Of a stretch of 52,486 nucleotides of DNA, positions 34,828 through 42,538 are shown piece by piece. Each line of letters begins with the position of its first letter. The stretch's first letter is position 1. The notes under the pieces are model-generated. The model saw only the letters and a list, made by a program, of their open reading frames with translations, was not told the origin of the DNA and made no database searches. This DNA comes from Gemmatimonadaceae bacterium (GTDB lineage: Bacteria > Gemmatimonadota > Gemmatimonadetes > Gemmatimonadales > Gemmatimonadaceae): positions 1 to 52,486 of the forward strand of contig DATNEW010000035.1 of assembly GCA_035606695.1 (NCBI GenBank). The letters are read 5' to 3'. The position numbers and the translations under genes were made by a program.

Positions 34828-36759
34828 ATGCAGCGGTTGTCCGTTCCCGATTCCATTCTCGAGAAAATCCCGCATCTCCCCGAATCGCCCGGCGTGTATC
34901 TCTGGCGCGATGCGGACGGTACCGTCCTGTACGTAGGCAAGGCGAAGCGGTTGCGCTCGCGCGTTCGGAACTACGTCTCCGCTGACATCGCCGACAGCGT
35001 CAAGACGTACGCACTCATGCAGGCGGCCGCCGCGCTCGAGACGATCGTGGTGCCGAGCGAAGCGCACGCGCTCATCCTCGAAGCGAACCTGATCAAGGAA
35101 TACAAGCCGAAATACAACATCGCGCTGCGCGACGACAAGTCGTATCCGTACATCAAAGTCACCGTCGCCGAGCCGTTTCCACGCGTCTGGGTCACTCGGC
35201 ACCTGCAGGACGACGGCAGCCGCTACTTCGGCCCGTACACCGACGTCGGCGCCATGCGGCGCGCGTTGAACGTGGTGAAGCGCATCTTCACCGTGCGCTC
35301 GTGCAACTTCGACATGCCGAAGCAAATGCCCGAGCGTCCGTGTCTCGACTACTACATCAAGCGGTGCAAGGCGCCGTGCATCCTCGCGCAGACGCAGCTG
35401 GAGTATCGCGCGATGATCGACGAGGTGCTGACGTTTCTCGACGGACGAACCGCCGAAGTCGCGCGCCGCATTCGCCAGCGCATGCAGCTCGCGGCCGACT
35501 CGCTGGACTTCGAGCGCGCGGGCGAGTTGCGCGACGCGCTGAATCATCTCGAGCGCATGGAAGAGCCGCTCGCCGTGATGAGCATCGAAGGCGGCGACCG
35601 CGACGTCATCGGGTACGCACGCGACGGCGACGACGCGGCGATCGCGCTCATGCGCATTCGCGGCGGCAAGCTCTTGGCGCGCGAGCATCAGTTCCTCGCG
35701 AACGTCGAGGACGAGTCCGACGGTGCCATTCTCGAGGCATACCTCGCCGGCAGCTACCGTCCGCTCGAGGATCGGTCAGCCGAGGTGTTCGTGCCCTTCG
35801 AGCCCGACGAGCGCGAACTGGTCGAGGTATCGCTCGAGCGCACGAAGATCCACGTTCCGCAGCGCGGCCCGAAGCGCGAGCTCATCGATCTTGCGACGCA
35901 GAACGCGCGGCATTTGCTCGAGGAGCTGCGCCTGACCGGTGAAGAGGCCGACGAGCGCGCGGGCGATCCCGTGTACGAGCTGCAACGGCAACTCGGGCTT
36001 CAGAAGGTGCCGCGGTCGCTCGTGTGTTTCGACATCTCGCACGCCCAGGGGACCGACACCGTCGCATCGTGCGTGTGGTTTCAGAACGGTCGCCCGTATC
36101 GCGCGGAGTATCGCAAGTTCAAGGTGAAGTCGGTCGAAGGCATCGACGACTTTGCATCGATGAACGAAGTCGTCACGCGCTACTTCACGAGGCGCATGGA
36201 AGAGCAGAAGCCGCTGCCCGATCTCACCGTCATCGACGGCGGGAAAGGCCAGCTCAACGCCGCGCACGCGGCCCTGTCGACGCTCGGCCTCGCCGAGATG
36301 CCGCTGATCAGCCTCGCCAAACGCGAGGAAGAGATCTTCATGATCGGGCGCGCCGAGTCGCTGCGACTGTCGCGGCGATCGCCGGCGCTTCGCGTGCTGC
36401 AGCAGGCGCGCGACGAAGCGCATCGCTTCGCGATCACTTTCCAGCGCAAGCGGCGCACGATGCGCACCGTGACGTCCGAGCTGCTGCGCATTCCCGGCGT
36501 CGGCGAATCGAAACGCCGCCAGTTGCTCGAGGCGTTCGGCAGCTTGCAAGGCGTGCGCGACGCGTCCGTCGAGCAGATCGCCGCGCTGCCGGGATTCGGG
36601 CGAAAAACCGCCGACAAGGTGATCGAAGGCCTGCGCGCAACTTCACCCACGGGCCCCGCGGTATCATCTTCCACGTCGGCGGCAACCGAGACAACCGATA
36701 TCACGGTCGCGACGATTCCGAGCGCAGACCATTCCACCGAACCCTCCGAGTCTACGTGA
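34828..36759 (+). CDS. uvrC: Excinuclease ABC subunit C
   Basis: Makes both incisions in nucleotide excision repair. In the 643-aa protein, residues about 15-95 form the GIY-YIG nuclease (GVYLWRDADGTVLYVGKAKRL). A Cys cluster lies near 165-185, then a UVR motif (SLDFERAGELRDAL), the RNase H-like second nuclease (CFDISHAQGTDTVAS, DLTVIDGGKGQL) and two helix-hairpin-helix motifs (IPGVGESKRRQLL, LPGFGRKTADKV). A Ser/Thr-rich tail of about 40 residues follows the last motif and is unusual. The stop overlaps the next gene by GTGA. Confidence 0.95.
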   Translation: MQRLSVPDSILEKIPHLPESPGVYLWRDADGTVLYVGKAKRLRSRVRNYVSADIADSVKTYALMQAAAALETIVVPSEAHALILEANLIKEYKPKYNIALRDDKSYPYIKVTVAEPFPRVWVTRHLQDDGSRYFGPYTDVGAMRRALNVVKRIFTVRSCNFDMPKQMPERPCLDYYIKRCKAPCILAQTQLEYRAMIDEVLTFLDGRTAEVARRIRQRMQLAADSLDFERAGELRDALNHLERMEEPLAVMSIEGGDRDVIGYARDGDDAAIALMRIRGGKLLAREHQFLANVEDESDGAILEAYLAGSYRPLEDRSAEVFVPFEPDERELVEVSLERTKIHVPQRGPKRELIDLATQNARHLLEELRLTGEEADERAGDPVYELQRQLGLQKVPRSLVCFDISHAQGTDTVASCVWFQNGRPYRAEYRKFKVKSVEGIDDFASMNEVVTRYFTRRMEEQKPLPDLTVIDGGKGQLNAAHAALSTLGLAEMPLISLAKREEEIFMIGRAESLRLSRRSPALRVLQQARDEAHRFAITFQRKRRTMRTVTSELLRIPGVGESKRRQLLEAFGSLQGVRDASVEQIAALPGFGRKTADKVIEGLRATSPTGPAVSSSTSAATETTDITVATIPSADHSTEPSEST

Positions 36760-37901
36760 GCCTCTGGCATCTTGAATGTTCGGCGTGCGACACCCGCGAG
36801 TCGGGTGACGCGCGCGCCACGGTGTGTCCGAAATGCGGGCAGCCGTTTCTCGTTCGCTACGATTCACCCTGGCCCAAGCCCGGCACCGTGACGCCGCGTT
36901 GGGACATGTGGCGCTACGCGCCCGTGATGCCGCTCAAGGATGGGGAGTCGCCCGTCTCGCTCGGCGAAGGGCTCACGCCGATGCACGAGCTGCCGAAGCT
37001 CGCGAAGGAGATCGGCGTCGCGCGTCTGTGGGTGAAAGACGAAGGGCTGAATCCGACGGCGTCGTTCAAGGCGCGCGGCATGAGCGCCGCCGTCACGCGC
37101 GCGCGCGGATTGAACGTGCCCGGTCTCGTCGTGCCGACCGCGGGCAATGCCGGTGCCGCGCTCACGGCGTACGGCGCCGCGGCCGGGATTCCCGTGCGCG
37201 TGTACGCGCCCGAGACGACACCCAAGCCGATTCTCGACACCATTCGCGCCCTCGGCGCCGACCTGCAGCTCGTGCCCGGACACATCGGTGACGCAGGGAA
37301 GCAGGCGCGCGCGTTCTCCGGGGAGAGTGGCTACTTCGACGTCTCGACGCTGCGTGAGCCATATCGCATCGAAGGGAAAAAGACGATGGGTATCGAGCTG
37401 GCCGAGCAGTTGGGGTGGACGCTGCCGACGCACATCATCTATCCGACGGGCGGCGGCACGGGACTGATCGGCATGTGGAAGGTGTTCGCCGAGCTGCGCG
37501 ACGCGGGCTGGTTGCCGAAGGACGTAGCGATGCCGCACATGGTCGTCGCGCAGGCCGAAGGATGCGCGCCGATGGTGCGCGCGTTTCAGGCGAAGGCGGA
37601 TCACGCGACGCCGTGGGAAAATCCGACGACGCATGCGAGCGGGCTGCGTGTGCCGGGTCCACTCGGCGATCGCTTGATTCTTCGCGCGTTGTATGAGAGC
37701 AAGGGCGACGCGCACGCGGTGAGCGAAGAGGCGATTCGCGCCGGCACATCGCGATTGTCGCGCATGAGCGGTGTCGACGCGGCGCCCGAGGGCGGCTGTG
37801 CGCTCGCGGTGACGGAAGAGCTGGTGAAGGCCGGCCGCATCCCGCGCGATGCCGAGGTGCTGGTGTTCAATACGGGGTCGGGGGCGTCGTATCGATTTTA
37901 A
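36756..37901 (+). CDS. thrC: Threonine synthase
   Basis: PLP enzyme converting phosphohomoserine to threonine. The 381-aa protein starts with a zinc-ribbon-like segment (CSACDTRESG and CPKCGQPF, residues about 8-33). The fold type II PLP core follows, with the Schiff-base Lys in NPTASFKARGM, PTAGNAGAALTAYG, and the phosphate loop PTGGGTGLIGMW. GTG 36756, inside the uvrC stop, gives the family N-terminus. Other thr genes are not here. A related PLP enzyme is possible but the zinc-ribbon form is typical of thrC. Confidence 0.9.
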   Translation: MSLWHLECSACDTRESGDARATVCPKCGQPFLVRYDSPWPKPGTVTPRWDMWRYAPVMPLKDGESPVSLGEGLTPMHELPKLAKEIGVARLWVKDEGLNPTASFKARGMSAAVTRARGLNVPGLVVPTAGNAGAALTAYGAAAGIPVRVYAPETTPKPILDTIRALGADLQLVPGHIGDAGKQARAFSGESGYFDVSTLREPYRIEGKKTMGIELAEQLGWTLPTHIIYPTGGGTGLIGMWKVFAELRDAGWLPKDVAMPHMVVAQAEGCAPMVRAFQAKADHATPWENPTTHASGLRVPGPLGDRLILRALYESKGDAHAVSEEAIRAGTSRLSRMSGVDAAPEGGCALAVTEELVKAGRIPRDAEVLVFNTGSGASYRF

Positions 37902-37912
37902 CATTCAACAAT

Positions 37913-38014
37913 CGTCATTCCGAGGAAGCGTAGCGACCGAGGAATCTTTTGTCCTGACCGTGTGTTCGGACTCTCTATCGTGATGCTAGATCCCTCGCTT
38001 CGCTCGGGATGACG
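37913..38014. repeat. Inverted pair of HPERSEG-type palindromic repeats
   Basis: Left arm 37913-37947 (CGTCATTCCGAG...GAGGAATCT) and right arm 37988-38014 (AGATCCCTCGC...GGGATGACG) are opposed copies of one repeat and can pair into a hairpin around a 40-nt loop. The right arm contains the larC start codon in its GGGATGACG end. Together they fill the spacer after thrC and may also end its transcript. Confidence 0.85.
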
Positions 38015-39205
38015 AAAATCGCCATCCTCGACCCGTTCAGCGGCATCGCCGGCGACATGGCGCTCGGCGCGCTCATTCATGTCGGGCTCGATCCCGACTG
38101 GCTGCGCGCATTGCCCGCGACGCTCGGGCTCGACAACATCGGCGTCGAGATTCGCGAAGTCATCCGCGGCGAGATCGTGTGTCAGAAGGTGGACTTCGAA
38201 ATTCCGCCGCAGCCGCACGGGCGGCACATCACGGAGATCAAGGCGCTCGTCGCGAAGAGCGGCGCGCCGGAGCGCGTGCGCGAGCTGGCCGACCGCACGT
38301 TCGTCGCGATCGCCGCGGCCGAAGGTGAGATCCACGGCATGCCGCCCGAGGAAGTGCATCTCCACGAGGTCGGCGCGGTCGACGCCATCCTCGACGTGGT
38401 CGGCACGATCTGGGGACTCGAGAAGCTCGGCATCGAGCGCGTGTACTGCGGGCCGATCGCGCTCGGCGACGGGACGGTGCGCGCGGCGCATGGACTGCTG
38501 CCCGTGCCCGCTCCGGCGACGCTGAAGCTGCTCGAGGGGCATCCAGTGCGGCCTGGCCCGGAGAGCTCGGGCGAGCTCGTGACGCCGACCGGCGCCGCGC
38601 TCGTTCGCGTGCTCTCGTCCGGACCGCCGCCCCGCGAGTACACGCCGCTGTGCAGCGGGTTCGGCGCGGGCACGAAGGACTTCGTCGGTCGGGCGAATGC
38701 GCTCCGGATCATCGTCGCGAACGAAAATGTGAATGCGGATTCACATTCTGATTCCGGCGCGCAGGATTTGATCGAGCTGGCCTGCGACATCGACGACATG
38801 AGTCCCGAGTATCTCGCGGCCGTGGCCGATCGCGTACGCGAGGCCGGTGCGCTCGACGTGACGCTGCTCGCGGCGACCATGAAGCGCGGGCGCCCGGGCA
38901 CGCGCGTGGAAGTGTTGTGTGTCCCCGCGGACGCGCGGCGCCTCGAGGACATGTTGCTGGTCGAGAGCTCCACCATCGGCGTGCGGCAGCGTCTGGTGCG
39001 CCGGCGGGCACTGCCGCGCGAAGTGATCGAGATCACCGTGCTCGGCCACGTCGTTGCGGCCAAGGTCGTCAGCTTGCCGAACGGCGGTCGTCGGGCGAAG
39101 CCTGAATTCTCGGACGTCCAACGCGTTGCACTGGCGACAGGACGGCCTCTACAGGATATTTCACGTTTGGCCGCCATAGAGGCGGAACGCCATTCCAAGG
39201 CTTAG
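38009..39205 (+). CDS. larC: Nickel pincer cofactor biosynthesis protein LarC
   Basis: Inserts nickel into the pincer nucleotide cofactor of lactate racemase-like enzymes. The 398-aa protein opens ILDPFSGIAGDMALGALI, the LarC signature, followed by EEVHLHEVGAVDAILDVVG (metal-binding His-rich part) and a C-terminal domain with CDIDDMSPEY. Start ATG 38009 matches the family N-terminus exactly, but it lies inside a repeat arm and has no clear Shine-Dalgarno. The reading frame is continuous, unlike the split larC1/larC2 of Lactobacillus. larB, larE and larA are not in the window. Confidence 0.92.
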   Translation: MTKIAILDPFSGIAGDMALGALIHVGLDPDWLRALPATLGLDNIGVEIREVIRGEIVCQKVDFEIPPQPHGRHITEIKALVAKSGAPERVRELADRTFVAIAAAEGEIHGMPPEEVHLHEVGAVDAILDVVGTIWGLEKLGIERVYCGPIALGDGTVRAAHGLLPVPAPATLKLLEGHPVRPGPESSGELVTPTGAALVRVLSSGPPPREYTPLCSGFGAGTKDFVGRANALRIIVANENVNADSHSDSGAQDLIELACDIDDMSPEYLAAVADRVREAGALDVTLLAATMKRGRPGTRVEVLCVPADARRLEDMLLVESSTIGVRQRLVRRRALPREVIEITVLGHVVAAKVVSLPNGGRRAKPEFSDVQRVALATGRPLQDISRLAAIEAERHSKA

Positions 39206-39212
39206 TGTAGGG

Positions 39213-39245
39213 ATTCACGGAGCCACACACCCCGGCTCCGTGAAT
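39213..39245 (+). terminator. Hairpin after larC
   Basis: ATTCACGGAGCC (39213-39224) and GGCTCCGTGAAT (39234-39245) form a perfect 12-bp stem with a 9-nt loop, 7 nt after the larC stop. The run after it (TGATTT) is only weakly T-rich. Probable terminator. Confidence 0.6.
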
Positions 39246-39283
39246 TGATTTGAATTCGAGCAGAGATCCTCAGGAGAGAACCG

Positions 39284-40900
39284 ATGCCCGTATTGGGTAG
39301 AACGCTGGCCCCCGCGCTGTTGCTTGCTGGCCTGTCGGCCGCGGCCGGCGCGCAGCAGAAGGCTTGTGAGATCGATGAAAGTGTACCGTCGCAGGTCACG
39401 CGGGCCGTCCTCGACATTCAGCTCGCGCAGCAGTCCATGGCGACCAAGCCGGCCGACGCGACGGCCAAGCTTCGCGACGCCGTCAAGGTGATCAACGAAG
39501 GCGACCTGACGAAGAACAAGGTCGGCCGTGCCTATGAGCTCGGGCGCACGCTCGTGTTCTTCTCGCAAGTCGATACCACGCTGGCGCGCGGCACGACGCG
39601 CGGCGCGCTCGGCTTCGTCGACAATCCGACGGCGCCCTATGACCTCATCACCGGCATCGACTCGGCCTTCTCGATCGTCGAGGCGAGCAATCCGGACTGC
39701 GCGACGCAGACGGCGCCGTGGCGCCAGCAGAAATTGTGGGTCGACAACGTGAACGCCGCCGCGAATGCGACGAACGCCGGCAAGTTCGACTCGGCCGCCG
39801 TCTTCGCAAAGCGCGCGCTCCAGCTGTCGCACACTTCACCGTACGGCTACGCCGTGCTGGCCGAGGTGGCGAAGTCGAAGAATGATCCGAAAGAGGTGAT
39901 CAGCGAGTACAAGCAGGCGATCGCCGTCGCGAAGGACACATCGCTCGCGGACAACCGCCGCCAGTGGCTGTACCAGCTCGGTTCCTATGCGGCGGACATG
40001 GCGGAGAGCGACGCGGCCAACAAGGCGATGTATCTCCAGGAAGCCAAGTCGGCGCTCGATGCGCTGGCGAAGGATCCGGGGACCAAGTACGCCGACGCGG
40101 CGCGCAGCGGTCAGGCGCGCATTGCCATGCTGAGCGGCGACACCCAGTCGATCAAGTCCAGCTACGCCGATCAGCTCGCGAACCCGGGCGCGTTCTCCTA
40201 CAACTCGCTCATGATGGCGGCGGTGACGGCGGCCAAGGCAAATCAGAATCAGGATGCGCTCAAGCTGTTCGAGGCCGCGCGCGCGGTGAACCCATATCAC
40301 CGCGACGTGCTGTACAACGTGGCGCGTCTCTATCTGCTCGACAGCGCGTACACGCCGGGGATCAAGGCGGTGCGCGAGCTGATCGCGGTGGATCCGTCGA
40401 ACCCGGACAACTATCAGCTGATGGCCATCGCGTACGCGAGCCTGCAAAAGGGCTATCAGATGAAGCAGAAGATGTACGATTCGACCGCCAAGGCGCTCGG
40501 CAAGCGCGCGAATACGTCGAAGGTCCCGTCGGTCGTGAAGGCCGCGATCGACTCGTCGGCGCGCGTCAACAAGTACATCACGGCGTACGGCGATTCGGCC
40601 AAGGTCGCGGTGGATTCGGCGCTCAAGTACAACGAGATGCAGACGAAGCTGCCCGCCCGGGTGAGCTTCAGCGAGTTCACGGCTGGCGACGCGAAAACGA
40701 CGCTGGGCGGTACGATCCAGAATCAGACCGACGCGGCGAAGTCGTTCACGATGAAGATCGATTTTCTCGACAAGACAGGGAACGTCGTGAACACGCAGAC
40801 GGTGACCGTCGGACCGATCGAGGCGCACCGGTCGGCGCCGTTCAAGACCGAGGGTGTCGGGGCGGGAATCGTGGCGTTCCGGTACGCGCCGCTGAGCTGA
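39284..40900 (+). CDS. Secreted TPR-containing protein
   Basis: A 538-aa protein with a signal peptide (ending SAAAGAQ), so periplasmic or envelope-bound. Residues about 150-400 hold helical TPR-like repeats, such as ALKLFEAARAVNPYHRDVLYNVARLYL and the following helix pair. The C-terminal ~75 residues (LGGTIQNQTDAAKSF to VAFRY) resemble an FxLYD-type beta-sandwich. The TPR part suggests a protein-binding scaffold; no catalytic motif is seen. AGGAGAG 6 nt before ATG is a strong ribosome-binding site. It is flanked by repeat or terminator structures on both sides, so it is probably a single-gene unit. Function unknown. Confidence 0.8.
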   Translation: MPVLGRTLAPALLLAGLSAAAGAQQKACEIDESVPSQVTRAVLDIQLAQQSMATKPADATAKLRDAVKVINEGDLTKNKVGRAYELGRTLVFFSQVDTTLARGTTRGALGFVDNPTAPYDLITGIDSAFSIVEASNPDCATQTAPWRQQKLWVDNVNAAANATNAGKFDSAAVFAKRALQLSHTSPYGYAVLAEVAKSKNDPKEVISEYKQAIAVAKDTSLADNRRQWLYQLGSYAADMAESDAANKAMYLQEAKSALDALAKDPGTKYADAARSGQARIAMLSGDTQSIKSSYADQLANPGAFSYNSLMMAAVTAAKANQNQDALKLFEAARAVNPYHRDVLYNVARLYLLDSAYTPGIKAVRELIAVDPSNPDNYQLMAIAYASLQKGYQMKQKMYDSTAKALGKRANTSKVPSVVKAAIDSSARVNKYITAYGDSAKVAVDSALKYNEMQTKLPARVSFSEFTAGDAKTTLGGTIQNQTDAAKSFTMKIDFLDKTGNVVNTQTVTVGPIEAHRSAPFKTEGVGAGIVAFRYAPLS

Positions 40901-40923
40901 AACGCGAAGCGCGTTGCTCGGTT

Positions 40924-41027
40924 GTCATCCCGAGCGAGCGTCGGCGAGACGAGGGACCCCCATCCCGGCGGAGGAGATCTCCGTGGTGAAGGGGGTCCCT
41001 CGACTCGCTTCGCTCGCTCGGGATGAC
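40924..41027. repeat. Long HPERSEG-type inverted repeat after the TPR gene
   Basis: Left arm 40924-40961 (GTCATCCCGAGCGAGCG...GAGGGACCCCC) and right arm 40991-41027 (GGGGGTCCCTCG...CGGGATGAC) are nearly perfect inverted copies of about 37 nt around a 29-nt loop that can itself partly fold. It lies 23 nt after the TPR gene stop, and an intrinsic-terminator role is plausible. Same family as 37913-38014. Confidence 0.88.
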
Positions 41028-41094
41028 TGTTTTCGCTCGACGTTCCAACGCTTGGCTCCGCACAAAGCGACGTCATCCAAGTCTCGCAGTTTTC

Positions 41095-41123
41095 TTGATT
41101 TCCGCCCTTTGATCTCCTACATT
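41095..41123 (+). promoter_or_regulatory. Predicted promoter for the DUF512-der-plsY run
   Basis: TTGATT (41095-41100), 17 nt, TACATT (41118-41123). Transcription would begin near 41130, about 65 nt before the ATG at 41195. It follows the large inverted repeat, which would shield it from upstream transcription. Confidence 0.55.
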
Positions 41124-41194
41124 GCATGAGCTTTGGTCCAGACTTCCGGGGGGAGATCGATCGCCTGATCTTCCCCTATTGCAATGGTGGGTGA

Positions 41195-42538
41195 ATGGTT
41201 CGCGTAAAGGGCGTTCAGAACGACAGCATCGCGGAAGAGTTGGGGATCGCGCCCGGGACCGAAATCCTGTCGGTCAACGGCCGTGAGATCGCCGACTTCC
41301 TCGACTGGGAGTTTCTGACGGCCGACGACGAGCTCGTCATCGAGGCCAGGCAGCCGGACGGCGAAGCGATCGTCTACGAGATCGAGCGGCCGGAAGGCGA
41401 AACACTGGGCGTCGAGCTCGAGCCGCCCACCGTGCGCCGCTGCGCCAACCGCTGCGAGTTCTGCTTCATCGAAGGGCTGCCCAAAGGCCTTCGCAAGCCG
41501 CTCTACGTACGCGACGACGACTACCGCTTGTCGTTCGCCTACGGCAACTTCGCGACGCTCTCGAACGTGAAGGAGCGCGACATCGCGCGTATTCTCGAGT
41601 ATCGTCTGTCGCCGCTCTATATCTCGGTGCACGCGACGCCATGGGAAGCACGCAAGGTGCTGCTCAACAACCCGCGCGTGCCGAACATCGTTGAGCAGCT
41701 CACGCGGCTCGCCGAGGGCGGTATCCAGTTCCACGGGCAGATGGTCGTGGTGCCCGGCTTGAACGACGGCGACGTGTTGGAGCAGTCGCTCGCGGACCTG
41801 TATTCGTTCGGCGATGCGTGTCTTTCCGTCGCCATCGTGCCGGTCGGCCTCACGCAGTTCTCGCATCTCTACACCGGCAAGTCGATGGACCGCGATACGT
41901 CGGAGACCCTCCTCCGCGTCGTGGATCGCTGGCAGGCGCGCGCGCGCGATGAACGGGGCGACGCCTGGGTCTATGGTTCGGACGAGCTGTATCTCCTGGC
42001 CGAGCGCCCGCTGCCCGACGCGGAGTTCTACGGCGAATTTCCGCAGATCGAGAACGGCGTCGGCGCGGTCGCCGCGCTGCGCATGCGAGTCGACGAAGGC
42101 CTGTCGTCGCTCCCGCGGCTCGACGGCAAACGCATTGGCGTCGTGACCGGTGCGTCGATGCGCCCGCTGATGCCCGAGCTGCTCGAGAAGCTTGCGCGCA
42201 CGACGGGCGCGCGCTTCGAGCTCATCTCGGTCGACAACTCGCTGTTCGGGCCGACGACGACCACGGCGGGGCTGCTCGTCGGCGCCGACATTCGTCGCGC
42301 GCTCGCCGATCGTCACGATCTCGACATGGCGCTCATCCCGGCGGAGTGCATCAACGACTACGGCGTGTTTCTCGACGACGAGCCGTTCATCGCGCTGCGC
42401 GAGCTGATGAGCATGCCCGTCTATCCGTCGTACGACTTCATCGACGTCTTATCGTTCGAGGAGTCTATCTCTCTCGGCGGAATTCCGAGCGAAGGTGCGA
42501 AGCGCCGCAACGAGGAACAACCGGGAGAAGCCGCGTGA
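41195..42538 (+). CDS. DUF512 family radical-SAM-like iron-sulfur protein
   Basis: A 447-aa protein with an N-terminal PDZ-like domain (about 1-60, GIAPGTEILSVNGREI) and a cysteine cluster C-x3-C-x2-C in CANRCEFCFIEGLPKGLR, a radical-SAM-type 4Fe-4S site. The DUF512 domain follows. Family function is unknown; it very often neighbours der, as here. The last ~20 residues (GIPSEGAKRRNEEQPGEAA) are encoded by the interspersed repeat at 42479-42520 and are probably an acquired tail. The stop overlaps der by GTGA. Confidence 0.9.
   Translation: MVRVKGVQNDSIAEELGIAPGTEILSVNGREIADFLDWEFLTADDELVIEARQPDGEAIVYEIERPEGETLGVELEPPTVRRCANRCEFCFIEGLPKGLRKPLYVRDDDYRLSFAYGNFATLSNVKERDIARILEYRLSPLYISVHATPWEARKVLLNNPRVPNIVEQLTRLAEGGIQFHGQMVVVPGLNDGDVLEQSLADLYSFGDACLSVAIVPVGLTQFSHLYTGKSMDRDTSETLLRVVDRWQARARDERGDAWVYGSDELYLLAERPLPDAEFYGEFPQIENGVGAVAALRMRVDEGLSSLPRLDGKRIGVVTGASMRPLMPELLEKLARTTGARFELISVDNSLFGPTTTTAGLLVGADIRRALADRHDLDMALIPAECINDYGVFLDDEPFIALRELMSMPVYPSYDFIDVLSFEESISLGGIPSEGAKRRNEEQPGEAA
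42479..42520 (+). repeat. GGAATTCC-type interspersed repeat upstream of der
   Basis: Begins GGAATTCCGAGCGAAGG at 42479 and ends CGAGGAACAA at 42520. It lies in frame at the 3' end of the DUF512 gene and 14 nt before the der GTG. Third copy of the family at 2188-2227 and 24980-25030. Confidence 0.8.

Noticed and set aside
41126-41194. A 22-codon open frame ending directly before the DUF512 start
   Set aside because: Its ATG lies 2 nt after the predicted -10 box, so it would precede the expected transcript start; no Shine-Dalgarno and no recognised peptide.
41195-42538. Frameshift or fusion suggested by the odd C-terminus of the DUF512 protein
   Set aside because: The tail is explained by the in-frame interspersed repeat; the rest of the protein is continuous.
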